From Bdellovibrio sp. ZAP7 (lineage in GTDB: Bacteria > Bdellovibrionota > Bdellovibrionia > Bdellovibrionales > Bdellovibrionaceae), in contig NZ_CP030082.1 in the NCBI RefSeq assembly GCF_006874645.1, positions 4,059,563 through 4,123,562 on the forward strand: a stretch of DNA of 64,000 nt, read 5' to 3'. The position numbers and the translations under genes were made by a program. The notes below the pieces were generated by a model that was not told where the DNA came from, searched no databases, and saw only the letters and a program-made list of their open reading frames with translations. The first letter of the stretch is position 1. Every line of letters starts with the position of its first letter. This document shows positions 18,337 through 25,794 of this stretch, piece after piece.

Positions 18337-18373
18337 AAAGCAGTGCTTACTAATTCGTCACGCACTGCTTTTT
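18337..18373 (+). terminator. Intrinsic terminator of the first dksA-like gene
   Basis: AAAGCAGTGC (18337-18346) pairs with GCACTGCTTT (18362-18371) around a 15-base loop and runs into five Ts. An alternative, mutually exclusive stem GTCACG (18357-18362) with CGTGAC (18375-18380) overlaps the 3' arm. Confidence 0.75.
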
Positions 18374-18445
18374 CCGTGACACTTTTCTTATCCCCCGTAA
18401 TAACGAGCAAGATTTTCGGCGATGATCATCATATCGGGGGGTGAG

Positions 18446-18808
18446 ATGAACGCAACCGAACTAAGTACAACAGAACTAGAAAACTTGAAGGACTCGTTGC
18501 TTTTTCAAAAAGGCTCGATCCTAAACAAGTCACACGAATTCATTGCAGAGCAATCCAGCATCAGTGGTGCTGGTGATGAAGCAGAAGTTGCTTCTCAAGA
18601 TGTTGCGAACAACATCTCTATTCATCTGCATGAAAGAGACCGCACAGCACTCTATGCAATCGAACGTGCACTGGGAAAAATTGCTGAGGGGACTTACGGC
18701 CAGTGCGAATCTTGCGGGGAGCTGATTGGCGCCCGCAGACTTCAGGCCAGACCTTTCACAGCCCTTTGTATTGAATGCATGGAAGAACAAGAAGCGCTCT
18801 CTCACTGA
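18446..18808 (+). CDS. DksA/TraR family protein with C4 zinc finger
   Basis: A 120-residue DksA/TraR protein with an intact C4 zinc finger: CESCG and CIECM, about 20 residues apart, after the helical hairpin and the segment YAIERALGKIAEGTYGQ. Acidic residues at the hairpin tip (GAGDEAEVASQD) recall the DxxDxA motif that reaches the polymerase active site, though the spacing differs from E. coli DksA. ATG 18446 is preferred to an in-frame start at 18422 because GGGGGGTGAG lies directly upstream. It has its own terminators on both sides, so it is separately expressed from the first paralogue and from lon. Confidence 0.9.
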   Translation: MNATELSTTELENLKDSLLFQKGSILNKSHEFIAEQSSISGAGDEAEVASQDVANNISIHLHERDRTALYAIERALGKIAEGTYGQCESCGELIGARRLQARPFTALCIECMEEQEALSH

Positions 18809-18830
18809 CACGGATGTCAGTCTAATTTTT
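18804..18830 (+). terminator. Intrinsic terminator of the second dksA-like gene
   Basis: ACTGACA (18804-18810), loop CGGA, TGTCAGT (18815-18821), then CTAATTTTT. The stem includes the TGA stop codon at 18806-18808. Confidence 0.7.
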
Positions 18831-18913
18831 CACATTTCTATTCAAGCTATTTTCACCACGCTCCGAAAAGTCTCATACATGAAACATTTCCCGCATCAAC
18901 GCGGAGGAGCGGT

Positions 18914-21319
18914 ATGAGTTTTGACGATAAAGTTCTAGAAATCCCACAGACACTTCCAATGCTACCTGTGAGAGACATCGTTGTTTTCCCCTACATGATT
19001 ATTCCTTTGTTTGTAGGTCGTGATTCTTCAATCCGTTCTGTTGAAGAAGCTTTGGCAAAAAATCGCCTTATCTTCCTGGCTTCACAAAAAGATATCTCTG
19101 AAGAAAATCCAACTCCAGATTCTATCTACACAGTAGGTACAATCGCGATGATCATGAGAATGCGTAAGCTTTCTGATGGTCGCGTAAAAATCCTGATTCA
19201 AGGTGTGGCTAAGGGTCGAGTTAAAAACTACTCTAAGACTTCTCCTTCTTTCGAAGTTGCAGTTGAAAAAATCGAAGAAATTCCAAATCAAAAATCCGTT
19301 GTTGAAAACGAAGGTTTGATCAGAACTGCGAAAGAACACATCGAGCGCATCATTGCGATGGGCCGCCCTCTTTCTCCAGACATCTTGTTGGTACTTGACG
19401 ATGTCACTGATCCAGGTCGCATTGCTGACTTGATCGCTTCCAACTTAGGCATCAAAGTTCAAGACGCTCAAAAAGTTCTTGAGACTCATGATTCTACTGA
19501 AAGACTTAAAATCGTTACTGAGATCTTGGCTGCTGAGCTTGAAGTTATGCAAACTCAACAGAAAAATCGTCCAAACCAAAAAGACGATGCTAACAAATCT
19601 CAACGTGAATACTTCTTGCGCGAGCAAATGAAGGCTATAAAGAATGAGTTGGGCGAGCAAGATTCTAAATCTGAAGAGATGGACGAGTTGCGTGACAAAC
19701 TGACAAATGCCGGTATGCCTCCTCATGTAGAACAAGAAGCTATGAAACAATTGGGTCGTTTGGAGCGTATGCATCCAGATGCATCTGAAGCTACAATGGT
19801 TCGTACATACCTTGACTGGATGGCGGATCTTCCTTGGAGCAAAAAATCTGAAGATCATATCGATCTTAAGCGCTCTAAAGAAATTCTTGATGAAGATCAC
19901 TACGAGCTTGAAAAAGCAAAAGACCGCGTGATGGAATTCCTTGCGGTTCGCAAGTTGAAACCAGACCTTAAAGGACCAATCTTGTGCTTTGGTGGTCCTC
20001 CAGGTGTAGGTAAAACATCTCTTGGTAAATCTATCGCTCGTGCGATGGGCCGTGAATACTTCCGTATCGCTTTGGGCGGCGTGAAAGATGAAGCGGAAAT
20101 CCGTGGTCACCGCCGTACTTATGTAGGTGCGATGCCAGGTAAAATTATCCAAGCTCTTCGCCAAGCGAAAACAAACAATCCAGTTATCGTACTAGATGAA
20201 GTTGATAAATTGGGTTCTGATTTCCGCGGTGACCCTTCAGCAGCAATGCTTGAGGTTTTGGATCCAGAACAAAATGCTACTTTCCGTGATAACTATTTGA
20301 ATGTGGATTTCGACCTTTCAAACGTGTTGTTCATCGCTACTGCTAACGTGTTGGAAAATATCCCACCAGCATTGCGTGACCGTATGGAAATCTTGAATAT
20401 CCCTGGTTACACAGAGAACGATAAACTTTTGATCACTAAAAAACATTTGATCAGAAGACAAATCGAAGCAAACGGTATCACTCCAGAGAACATCAGTTTC
20501 ACTGATGATGGTATCAAATACCTTATCGCTGGCTACACTCGCGAAGCAGGTCTTCGTAACCTGGAACGCGAAGTAGGTTCAGTTTGCCGTAAAGTTGCGA
20601 AGATGGTGGTAATGGGCGAAAAGAACTTCGTAGAAGTAAATGCTACGACTGTTCCGGAAATCCTTGGTCCTCCACGCTTCCAACGCGACGACAAAATCGC
20701 TGACTCTCAAGTTGGTGTGGTGCAAGGTCTTGCATGGACACAAGCTGGTGGTGAAGTGTTGACTGTTGAAGCATTAAAAATGAAAGGTAAAGGACATCTT
20801 TCGCTTACGGGCCAACTTGGCGACGTGATGAAAGAATCTGCTCACGCAGCAATGTCTTACGCTCGTGCTCACATGGAAGAATTGAACATTCCTGAAGACT
20901 TCTTTGAAAAGTACGATATCCATATCCACTTGCCAGCGGGCGCTATCCCTAAAGATGGTCCTTCTGCAGGTATCACGCTTACAACTGCGCTTGTAAGTTT
21001 GATGACAGGTACTCCAGTTCGCCATGACCTGGCAATGACTGGTGAAGTGACTCTACAAGGTCGCGTACTTCCTGTCGGTGGTATCAGAGAGAAATGTCTT
21101 GCGGCTTTGAATCTTGGTATCACAAATATCATCATTCCAATGGCTTGTAAGAAAGACTTGGCTGATATTCCAAAAGTATTTAGAGACAATATCAACTTCA
21201 TCTTCGCCGAGAATCTTGATGAAGTGTTCGCAGTAGCTTTCGACAAAGACGCTGCAACACAAACTAAGAAGACTGGCGTTAAGAAAGAAGCTAAGAAAAC
21301 TAAATCTTTGGCTGCGTAA
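18914..21319 (+). CDS. lon: ATP-dependent protease Lon
   Basis: A cytoplasmic hexameric protease that unfolds and degrades damaged and regulatory proteins. The 801 residues show the N-terminal substrate domain (LPMLPVRDIVVFP), a coiled region, the AAA+ module with Walker A GPPGVGKTS (about residues 361-369) and Walker B VIVLDEVDK, and the protease domain with the catalytic dyad Ser684 (KDGPSAG) and Lys727 (REKCLAA). The C-terminus ends in a short Lys-rich tail. GGAGG stands upstream of ATG 18914. It is preceded by one terminator and followed by another, so it is a single-gene unit. Confidence 0.97.
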   Translation: MSFDDKVLEIPQTLPMLPVRDIVVFPYMIIPLFVGRDSSIRSVEEALAKNRLIFLASQKDISEENPTPDSIYTVGTIAMIMRMRKLSDGRVKILIQGVAKGRVKNYSKTSPSFEVAVEKIEEIPNQKSVVENEGLIRTAKEHIERIIAMGRPLSPDILLVLDDVTDPGRIADLIASNLGIKVQDAQKVLETHDSTERLKIVTEILAAELEVMQTQQKNRPNQKDDANKSQREYFLREQMKAIKNELGEQDSKSEEMDELRDKLTNAGMPPHVEQEAMKQLGRLERMHPDASEATMVRTYLDWMADLPWSKKSEDHIDLKRSKEILDEDHYELEKAKDRVMEFLAVRKLKPDLKGPILCFGGPPGVGKTSLGKSIARAMGREYFRIALGGVKDEAEIRGHRRTYVGAMPGKIIQALRQAKTNNPVIVLDEVDKLGSDFRGDPSAAMLEVLDPEQNATFRDNYLNVDFDLSNVLFIATANVLENIPPALRDRMEILNIPGYTENDKLLITKKHLIRRQIEANGITPENISFTDDGIKYLIAGYTREAGLRNLEREVGSVCRKVAKMVVMGEKNFVEVNATTVPEILGPPRFQRDDKIADSQVGVVQGLAWTQAGGEVLTVEALKMKGKGHLSLTGQLGDVMKESAHAAMSYARAHMEELNIPEDFFEKYDIHIHLPAGAIPKDGPSAGITLTTALVSLMTGTPVRHDLAMTGEVTLQGRVLPVGGIREKCLAALNLGITNIIIPMACKKDLADIPKVFRDNINFIFAENLDEVFAVAFDKDAATQTKKTGVKKEAKKTKSLAA

Positions 21320-21362
21320 TCCGTCGCCAAAGTACATCGCCCCTCCCAAGATGAGATGTAAT

Positions 21363-21392
21363 GAGAAAGGACTGAGAAATCAGTCCTTTCTC
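21363..21392 (+). terminator. Intrinsic terminator of lon
   Basis: GAGAAAGGACTGA (21363-21375) pairs perfectly with TCAGTCCTTTCTC (21380-21392) around the tetraloop GAAA, 43 bases after the lon stop. The U-rich part lies within the 3' arm. Confidence 0.75.
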
Positions 21393-21504
21393 TATTTCCG
21401 AATAAACAAGTATAAATCCAACCGGGGTCTAGCTCCCCATATGTCCAAGATCATATTTCAAGGTTTAAAACAGGTGTAAAATTAAGTTATGCACCGGAGG
21501 ATTT

Positions 21505-21708
21505 ATGAAACTCTCTACTAACATCGGTAACAAAGAACGTGTCGTTCGTATCATCGTGGGTCTTGCGATTGCTTCACTTGCATTCTGGGGTCCCGCAAAC
21601 ATGTGGTTTTTGCTTGGTCTGATTCCAGTTATGACAGGGGTTGTTGGATGGTGTCCTCCCTATCAACTTCTTCATATCAATACGAAGTCAAAAAGCGCTC
21701 ATCAGTGA
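21505..21708 (+). CDS. Small DUF2892-type membrane protein
   Basis: A 67-residue inner-membrane protein with the pattern of the YgaP-type transmembrane domain: N-terminal NIGNKERVVRIIVG, a first hydrophobic helix, WGPANMWFLLGLIPVMTG, and the conserved GWCPPYQLL near the end. The function of this domain alone is unknown; in YgaP it is fused to a rhodanese. A strong GGAGG precedes the ATG. It stands alone between lon and the nuclease gene. Confidence 0.88.
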   Translation: MKLSTNIGNKERVVRIIVGLAIASLAFWGPANMWFLLGLIPVMTGVVGWCPPYQLLHINTKSKSAHQ

Positions 21709-21773
21709 TTTAATTTTTTATTCTCTAAAGAATTAGTTTTCTGAGAGGCTCTTTTATCTGTTAGCATTTGGAT

Positions 21774-22292
21774 ATGCGTCTTGTTTCATCCATCTTGCTA
21801 GCAGCCCTGTTCATTCAACCTACTTTCGCTTTCGCCAAGAAGAATAGGAATCAGCGAACATTTTTATCAGGCGTGGTCGAACAATGTCATGACGGAGATA
21901 CTTGTCGCGTACGAGTCAAAGGCAAGATCGCCAAAATTCGCTTTGCCGGCATTGACTGCCCTGAACTTTCTCAAAAGTACGGAAAACAGGCCCGCAACTT
22001 CACTGAATCAATCGTTAAAGGAAAGCAGGTCGATCTTGAATGCGATGGCAAATCTTTTGATCGCCTGACTTGTGTAGTATTCGTCGGCGACAAGAATGTA
22101 AATTTGATGATCGTGCAACATGGTTGGGCTTACGACTCTACCAAGTACTCGAAAGGCAGATATCTGGCTTCTGTGGATGAAGCAAAATCTCAACGCTTAG
22201 GAATTTGGGCAGATAAGAATCTGACTAGTCCCTATTGTTACCGCCATAAGACGAATAAGAAATGTGCCCTTGATCAAAGCTATATGCCTTAG
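21774..22292 (+). CDS. Secreted thermonuclease-like (SNase) nuclease
   Basis: A 172-residue exported nuclease that should cleave DNA and RNA with calcium. The signal peptide (MRLVSSILLAALFIQP, cleavage after AFA) precedes a staphylococcal-nuclease domain with family blocks CHDGDTCRVRV, IRFAGIDCPE and FDRLTCVVFV, which carry the expected Asp, Arg, Asp, Glu and second Arg of the active site. Five or more cysteines in the mature part may form disulphides. ATG 21774 is chosen since it begins the signal peptide; an in-frame TTG lies six bases upstream and no strong ribosome site helps. Its last 68 bases overlap the convergent ApbE-like gene. Degrading prey nucleic acid is a reasonable but inferred role. 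Confidence 0.92.
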   Translation: MRLVSSILLAALFIQPTFAFAKKNRNQRTFLSGVVEQCHDGDTCRVRVKGKIAKIRFAGIDCPELSQKYGKQARNFTESIVKGKQVDLECDGKSFDRLTCVVFVGDKNVNLMIVQHGWAYDSTKYSKGRYLASVDEAKSQRLGIWADKNLTSPYCYRHKTNKKCALDQSYMP

Positions 22293-23046
22293 ATTCTTCA
22301 AAGATTTCTTCGATCTCTCCGGCCTCATCAAACACGATAATTTGTGCATCCAGCTCCGCCACACAGGACTGGACAACATTTTTTGGTGCATACAGCCCAA
22401 TTTTCGCCAGGGCATTTGCCGTTACACTAGAATCTGCAATCACAGAAATTGTGTGACGCCCACTGATTCCGTGTCTTAGGGGGTGCAAATACAGCGTCGC
22501 CGACTCGGGGTCGTATAAATTCCCACGAGACTCTGTTGTCGCAATTGCATCCTTAAACAATCCCAGCTCTTTTTCGATGTCGGCGTTACTCATGCGCACG
22601 TGAATAGACCTCTTGGGACAGTTAAAAAAGCGAATCCCCTCCGCCAGATGAACCATCCCCATCAGACCTGGATGCTTGGACTTTAAGAAACTCACGGCTT
22701 GATCGATGATGTAACCTCGAATCAGGCTCTTTAAATCCAAGTTCTTAGATTCTTCACGAAAGGGTTCAAAATAGCCTTCTGATAGAGTGCTGATATCCAA
22801 GGCTTTCTCCAAAACTTCCGCCACCGGTTTACTCATTTCGAATGAGTCATCACCCTCAACGGTTAGTATTCGGCATATTTCAGATTGGGGATCATCAAGG
22901 TTTAGGGTGCCTTCAATTTCAGCAAGCTTTTGCAAAGTCGAAGTTAAAAGAGCTTCGTGGCTTCCCGTTGAAAAGAGATTAATTTGAATAAAGTCGCCAA
23001 GCATTGGACGACCCGCCTGGGCAGTGATTTCAAGTTGGTTTTCCAT
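22225..23046 (-). CDS. Divergent ApbE-like FAD:protein FMN transferase family protein
   Basis: A 273-residue protein whose blocks align with ApbE in order: MLGDFIQINLF (ApbE MGT region), LDDPQSEICRI (normally DPxSEISxLN), TLSEGYFEPF, LDLKSLIRGYIIDQ (normally DLGGIAKGYAVD), and VIADSSVTANALAK (normally DAxxADALAT). ApbE attaches FMN to threonines of flavoproteins such as Nqr and Rnf subunits. Here the glycine loop and the Asp/Thr magnesium-site residues are replaced by other residues, so activity is doubtful. No signal peptide is seen. ATG 23046 is chosen since earlier in-frame codons run through the terminator of the upstream gene. Its tail overlaps the nuclease gene by 68 bases. Confidence 0.68.
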   Translation of the reverse strand: MENQLEITAQAGRPMLGDFIQINLFSTGSHEALLTSTLQKLAEIEGTLNLDDPQSEICRILTVEGDDSFEMSKPVAEVLEKALDISTLSEGYFEPFREESKNLDLKSLIRGYIIDQAVSFLKSKHPGLMGMVHLAEGIRFFNCPKRSIHVRMSNADIEKELGLFKDAIATTESRGNLYDPESATLYLHPLRHGISGRHTISVIADSSVTANALAKIGLYAPKNVVQSCVAELDAQIIVFDEAGEIEEIFEESKAYSFDQGHISYSSYGGNNRD

Positions 23047-23063
23047 ATGCCTTAACGTTAAAA

Positions 23064-23099
23064 GCAAAAAACCCCGGGTGACATCATCAACCGGGGTTC
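23064..23099 (-). terminator. Intrinsic terminator of the coiled-coil DNA-binding gene
   Basis: On the minus strand AACCCCGG (plus 23092-23099) pairs with CCGGGGTT (plus 23070-23077) and is followed by a T-run ending TTTTTTGC. Confidence 0.85.
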
Positions 23100-23125
23100 T
23101 TGTAAGATAACATTTTAAAGGCGGC

Positions 23126-23617
23126 TTATTGTTTGAAGCCTTTAAGGCGGTCGTTTTCGGATTCCAAAACTCGAACCAGAGTTTTAAGGTCCGTAACTTC
23201 ATCCTTCAATTGGAAGATCTGCTCTTCCTTTTCTTGAAGGATCTGCGTGTAAGCTTTTTTTAATTCGTTCAAAAGCTTATTTGCGGCGGTAAGGATCGGC
23301 TCATCCTTATTTACTTTAACCGTCTTTTCAGCAAGGTCCTGAGCCTTCACTTCGTCCTTTGAAGAAGCCATTTCCGTTCCTTCTTTCATCATTCCTTGAT
23401 GAGCACCCACCAAAGCAAGGTTTTCGCTTTCTTGGGAGGGGCGATGTACTCTTTGATGGGTACCCATCGGTTCATCCATGATGAAGTACTTGCCGTCTTC
23501 AAATCGGAATCGAATGTCGTCAGCTTTGATTCTTCGGCGGAGAGTACTCACACTAATTCTGTATTTAGTGGAGTAGTCCATTAGCGGTAGCCAAGAACCA
23601 TTCATCTCAACGTTCAT
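23126..23617 (-). CDS. Putative DNA-binding protein: HTH plus coiled coil
   Basis: A 163-residue cytoplasmic protein. Residues 9-50 look like an excisionase/MerR-type winged helix (WLPLMDYSTKYRISVSTLRRRIK, then a wing-like GKYFIMDE). A polar linker follows, and the last 65 residues form a continuous heptad coiled coil (NKLLNELKKAYTQILQEKEE and onward), probably for dimerisation. AGGGGAT precedes ATG 23617. It has its own terminator. I do not recognise a named family; a DNA-binding dimer is the natural reading, with the target unknown. The 23618-23877 gap upstream holds nothing I can name beyond likely promoters for the two divergent genes. Confidence 0.75.
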   Translation of the reverse strand: MNVEMNGSWLPLMDYSTKYRISVSTLRRRIKADDIRFRFEDGKYFIMDEPMGTHQRVHRPSQESENLALVGAHQGMMKEGTEMASSKDEVKAQDLAEKTVKVNKDEPILTAANKLLNELKKAYTQILQEKEEQIFQLKDEVTDLKTLVRVLESENDRLKGFKQ

Positions 23618-23877
23618 TCGATCCCCTTTTACTCACCCTGAGCGAACTCAAAGTGCAAGTAGCTAGCTTTTCGGAAATGGTGGTCGCCTACTCAGCTTGC
23701 GTAATCAACCCTATCACAGGACTTCAGTCTGTCAAAGATAGTGTGACTACTTACTCAAATTCAACAAAAAACAGGACCTTGATCTGGCTATTCAGCGACT
23801 AGTCAGGGTTTTAAGCTAGACCAACGTCTGACCAACCTTGCCCTCCACCACCTGAGATCACATACTTATGCATAGAT

Positions 23878-25080
23878 ATGCGCATAAAAGAGAAAAAGAA
23901 AATTGCATTGGTCTTAAGTGGTGGCGGCATTAAAGCAGCAGCTTTCCACATTGGCGTTTGCATGGCTCTCCAAGAAAAGGGATTTAAGTTTGCCGGCGGA
24001 ACCAAAGAGATGGTGCGTCAGAACTTCGATGAAAACGATCCGATGACCATTCGTTGTTACGTAGGGTCCAGTGCGGGTGCTTTCGTAGCCTCGATTTTGG
24101 GGGCTGGCTATCCAATAGAATCTTTGGTTAATGCCTTTCAAGTGGGCTCCGGTAACAACCCGACATTCGATAAATCGGATCTTCGTTATTTAAAGCCGAT
24201 CTCGTACCGCAATATCTTTAATTTGAATTCCAGCGGTTTGCTTCGTTTCATACCCCGAGCCTTATTGGATAAAACCATCGTTAAGGGTGGTGTGGAGTCC
24301 TTAATTAAGAACGGGTTGAAACTAAATGGTCTATTTTCAACCAGCGGGATCGAAAGCTACTTACGGAAAGATGTCCTTTTGGATAATGACTTTGCCCGTT
24401 TAGGTGTGGATTTGTTCGTTATCGGCACACAGCTAAACCATACACGTAAGGCTATCTTCGGGAATTTCCCCGAGTCTTTTAAAACTCCGAACCATATGTA
24501 CATCAACCACGCCTCGATCAGTACGGCGGTGGCGGCATCGACTTCCTTGCCTCCAGTTTATGCACCTTATGGCATTAAGCGCCCCGAAGATAACAAAGAG
24601 ATCTTCTTTTATGATGGCGAAATTCGTGACACGCTTTCCACTCACGTGGCGGCCGATCATGGGGCTGACCTGGTGATTTCTTCGTACTCCACTCAGCCTT
24701 ATCATTATACGGAAGAGATGGGTTCTTTACATAAATATGGAATCCCCTTGATCTTGAATCAGGCATTATATCAGGTGATTCAGCAAAAGATCGCGAAGCA
24801 CATTCAGGCTCAAAACGACATTAAGACGATTTACAACGCAGTTGATGGATACTTAAAGCAGATCAAACTGCCCGAAGATCAGCGCGAAAAGCTTTTGGGC
24901 ATTATCCGCGACAAAGTCCATCACAGACCTGAGGTCGATTATATCTATATATCTCCACGGCCTCAGAATTATGAAATGTTCTTTGTGGACCATTTCAGTT
25001 TAAATCCTGAGATTTTAGCTCGTATCGTTCGCATTGGATTTAAATCAGGAATCAACGTTCTTCGTCAGCACGATATCTAA
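23878..25080 (+). CDS. Patatin-like phospholipase
   Basis: A 400-residue lipid acyl hydrolase. The patatin catalytic features are visible: oxyanion loop GGGIKAAAFHIG (about residues 15-26), nucleophile elbow GSSAG with Ser65, and the dyad aspartate in YDGEIRD (Asp246-Gly247). There is no signal peptide, so it acts in the cytoplasm or leaves by another route. Patatin-family proteins are frequent in predatory bacteria and a role in membrane lipid turnover or prey membrane damage is possible. No clear ribosome site precedes ATG 23878. The stop codon overlaps the convergent lipoprotein gene by four bases. Confidence 0.9.
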   Translation: MRIKEKKKIALVLSGGGIKAAAFHIGVCMALQEKGFKFAGGTKEMVRQNFDENDPMTIRCYVGSSAGAFVASILGAGYPIESLVNAFQVGSGNNPTFDKSDLRYLKPISYRNIFNLNSSGLLRFIPRALLDKTIVKGGVESLIKNGLKLNGLFSTSGIESYLRKDVLLDNDFARLGVDLFVIGTQLNHTRKAIFGNFPESFKTPNHMYINHASISTAVAASTSLPPVYAPYGIKRPEDNKEIFFYDGEIRDTLSTHVAADHGADLVISSYSTQPYHYTEEMGSLHKYGIPLILNQALYQVIQQKIAKHIQAQNDIKTIYNAVDGYLKQIKLPEDQREKLLGIIRDKVHHRPEVDYIYISPRPQNYEMFFVDHFSLNPEILARIVRIGFKSGINVLRQHDI

Positions 25081-25793
25081 AGCGCTTCCCAGCCCGTTGA
25101 TTCGCAAGCAACCATCATCAATAAGCGCCAACGATCAATAAGCTTGATCGCAGGGTCTATTTGAACGGCCTTTTCATCGGCGAGTTGCAATCCGGTGATC
25201 ATACCCACTCCCGGATCATCACCGCGATAGAAGTAAGACAATAACGTATTGATGCTGGTGGCATCGATGACCGGGGCCGCCCCCCCAATTTTTTTCATCA
25301 GATTATTAACAAATACATCATTTGAAAGAATTTGCTCGCACGCTTGGATTTTGTAAGCTGCACGTAAAGTCGTCGCTGGTTGATTCATAGGAGCAACGAT
25401 GGTTCCGTCACAATCAGCACCGCTGCTTACATCCAAAATTGGATTTCCGGAATCACACGGCAGACCAAATGTTCCCGTTCGCGCAACGATAGTGCTTACA
25501 AGAAGCTTTGAAAGCACGCGATTGTTACCAGCTGTATCTGCGATGGCAGGGTCTTTAAATGTATCCATTAATAAACTCTGAATCTGATAGCGATTTGCCA
25601 GCAGCGGGGCTTGAGTGCTTGGAGTTGGAACCGAGCCACCCGGGTGATCCACAGAAGTTCCTGATTCTATCGTATTACCAGTGAGTGAAGCTAATTCGAA
25701 ATTATTCGAACCCATACAGTTTTGAAAAAACACACTGATTCCCATGAGCCCTGTTGCGACAAGTAGAGCTTTAGTAGATTTTGGGCTTTTCAA
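25077..25793 (-). CDS. Probable lipoprotein of the DUF1501 operon
   Basis: A 238-residue exported protein. Its N-terminus has a hydrophobic segment ending in FFQNC, an atypical lipobox with Cys near residue 26. The mature part is polar, with a Ser/Thr/Pro-rich linker followed by a domain with few cysteines; I do not recognise it. The start is TTG 25793, backed by a strong AGGAGGG just upstream, one base after the DUF1501 stop, so translation is coupled. It is the third gene of an operon (CxxCH protein, DUF1501 protein, this one), and its stop shares four bases with the patatin stop. Confidence 0.75.
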   Translation of the reverse strand: MKSPKSTKALLVATGLMGISVFFQNCMGSNNFELASLTGNTIESGTSVDHPGGSVPTPSTQAPLLANRYQIQSLLMDTFKDPAIADTAGNNRVLSKLLVSTIVARTGTFGLPCDSGNPILDVSSGADCDGTIVAPMNQPATTLRAAYKIQACEQILSNDVFVNNLMKKIGGAAPVIDATSINTLLSYFYRGDDPGVGMITGLQLADEKAVQIDPAIKLIDRWRLLMMVACESTGWEAL

Positions 25794-25794
25794 A

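Noticed and set aside
19445..20164. 239-codon minus-strand open frame inside lon
   Set aside because: Antisense to the conserved Lon ATPase region, without start signals or protein-like motifs.
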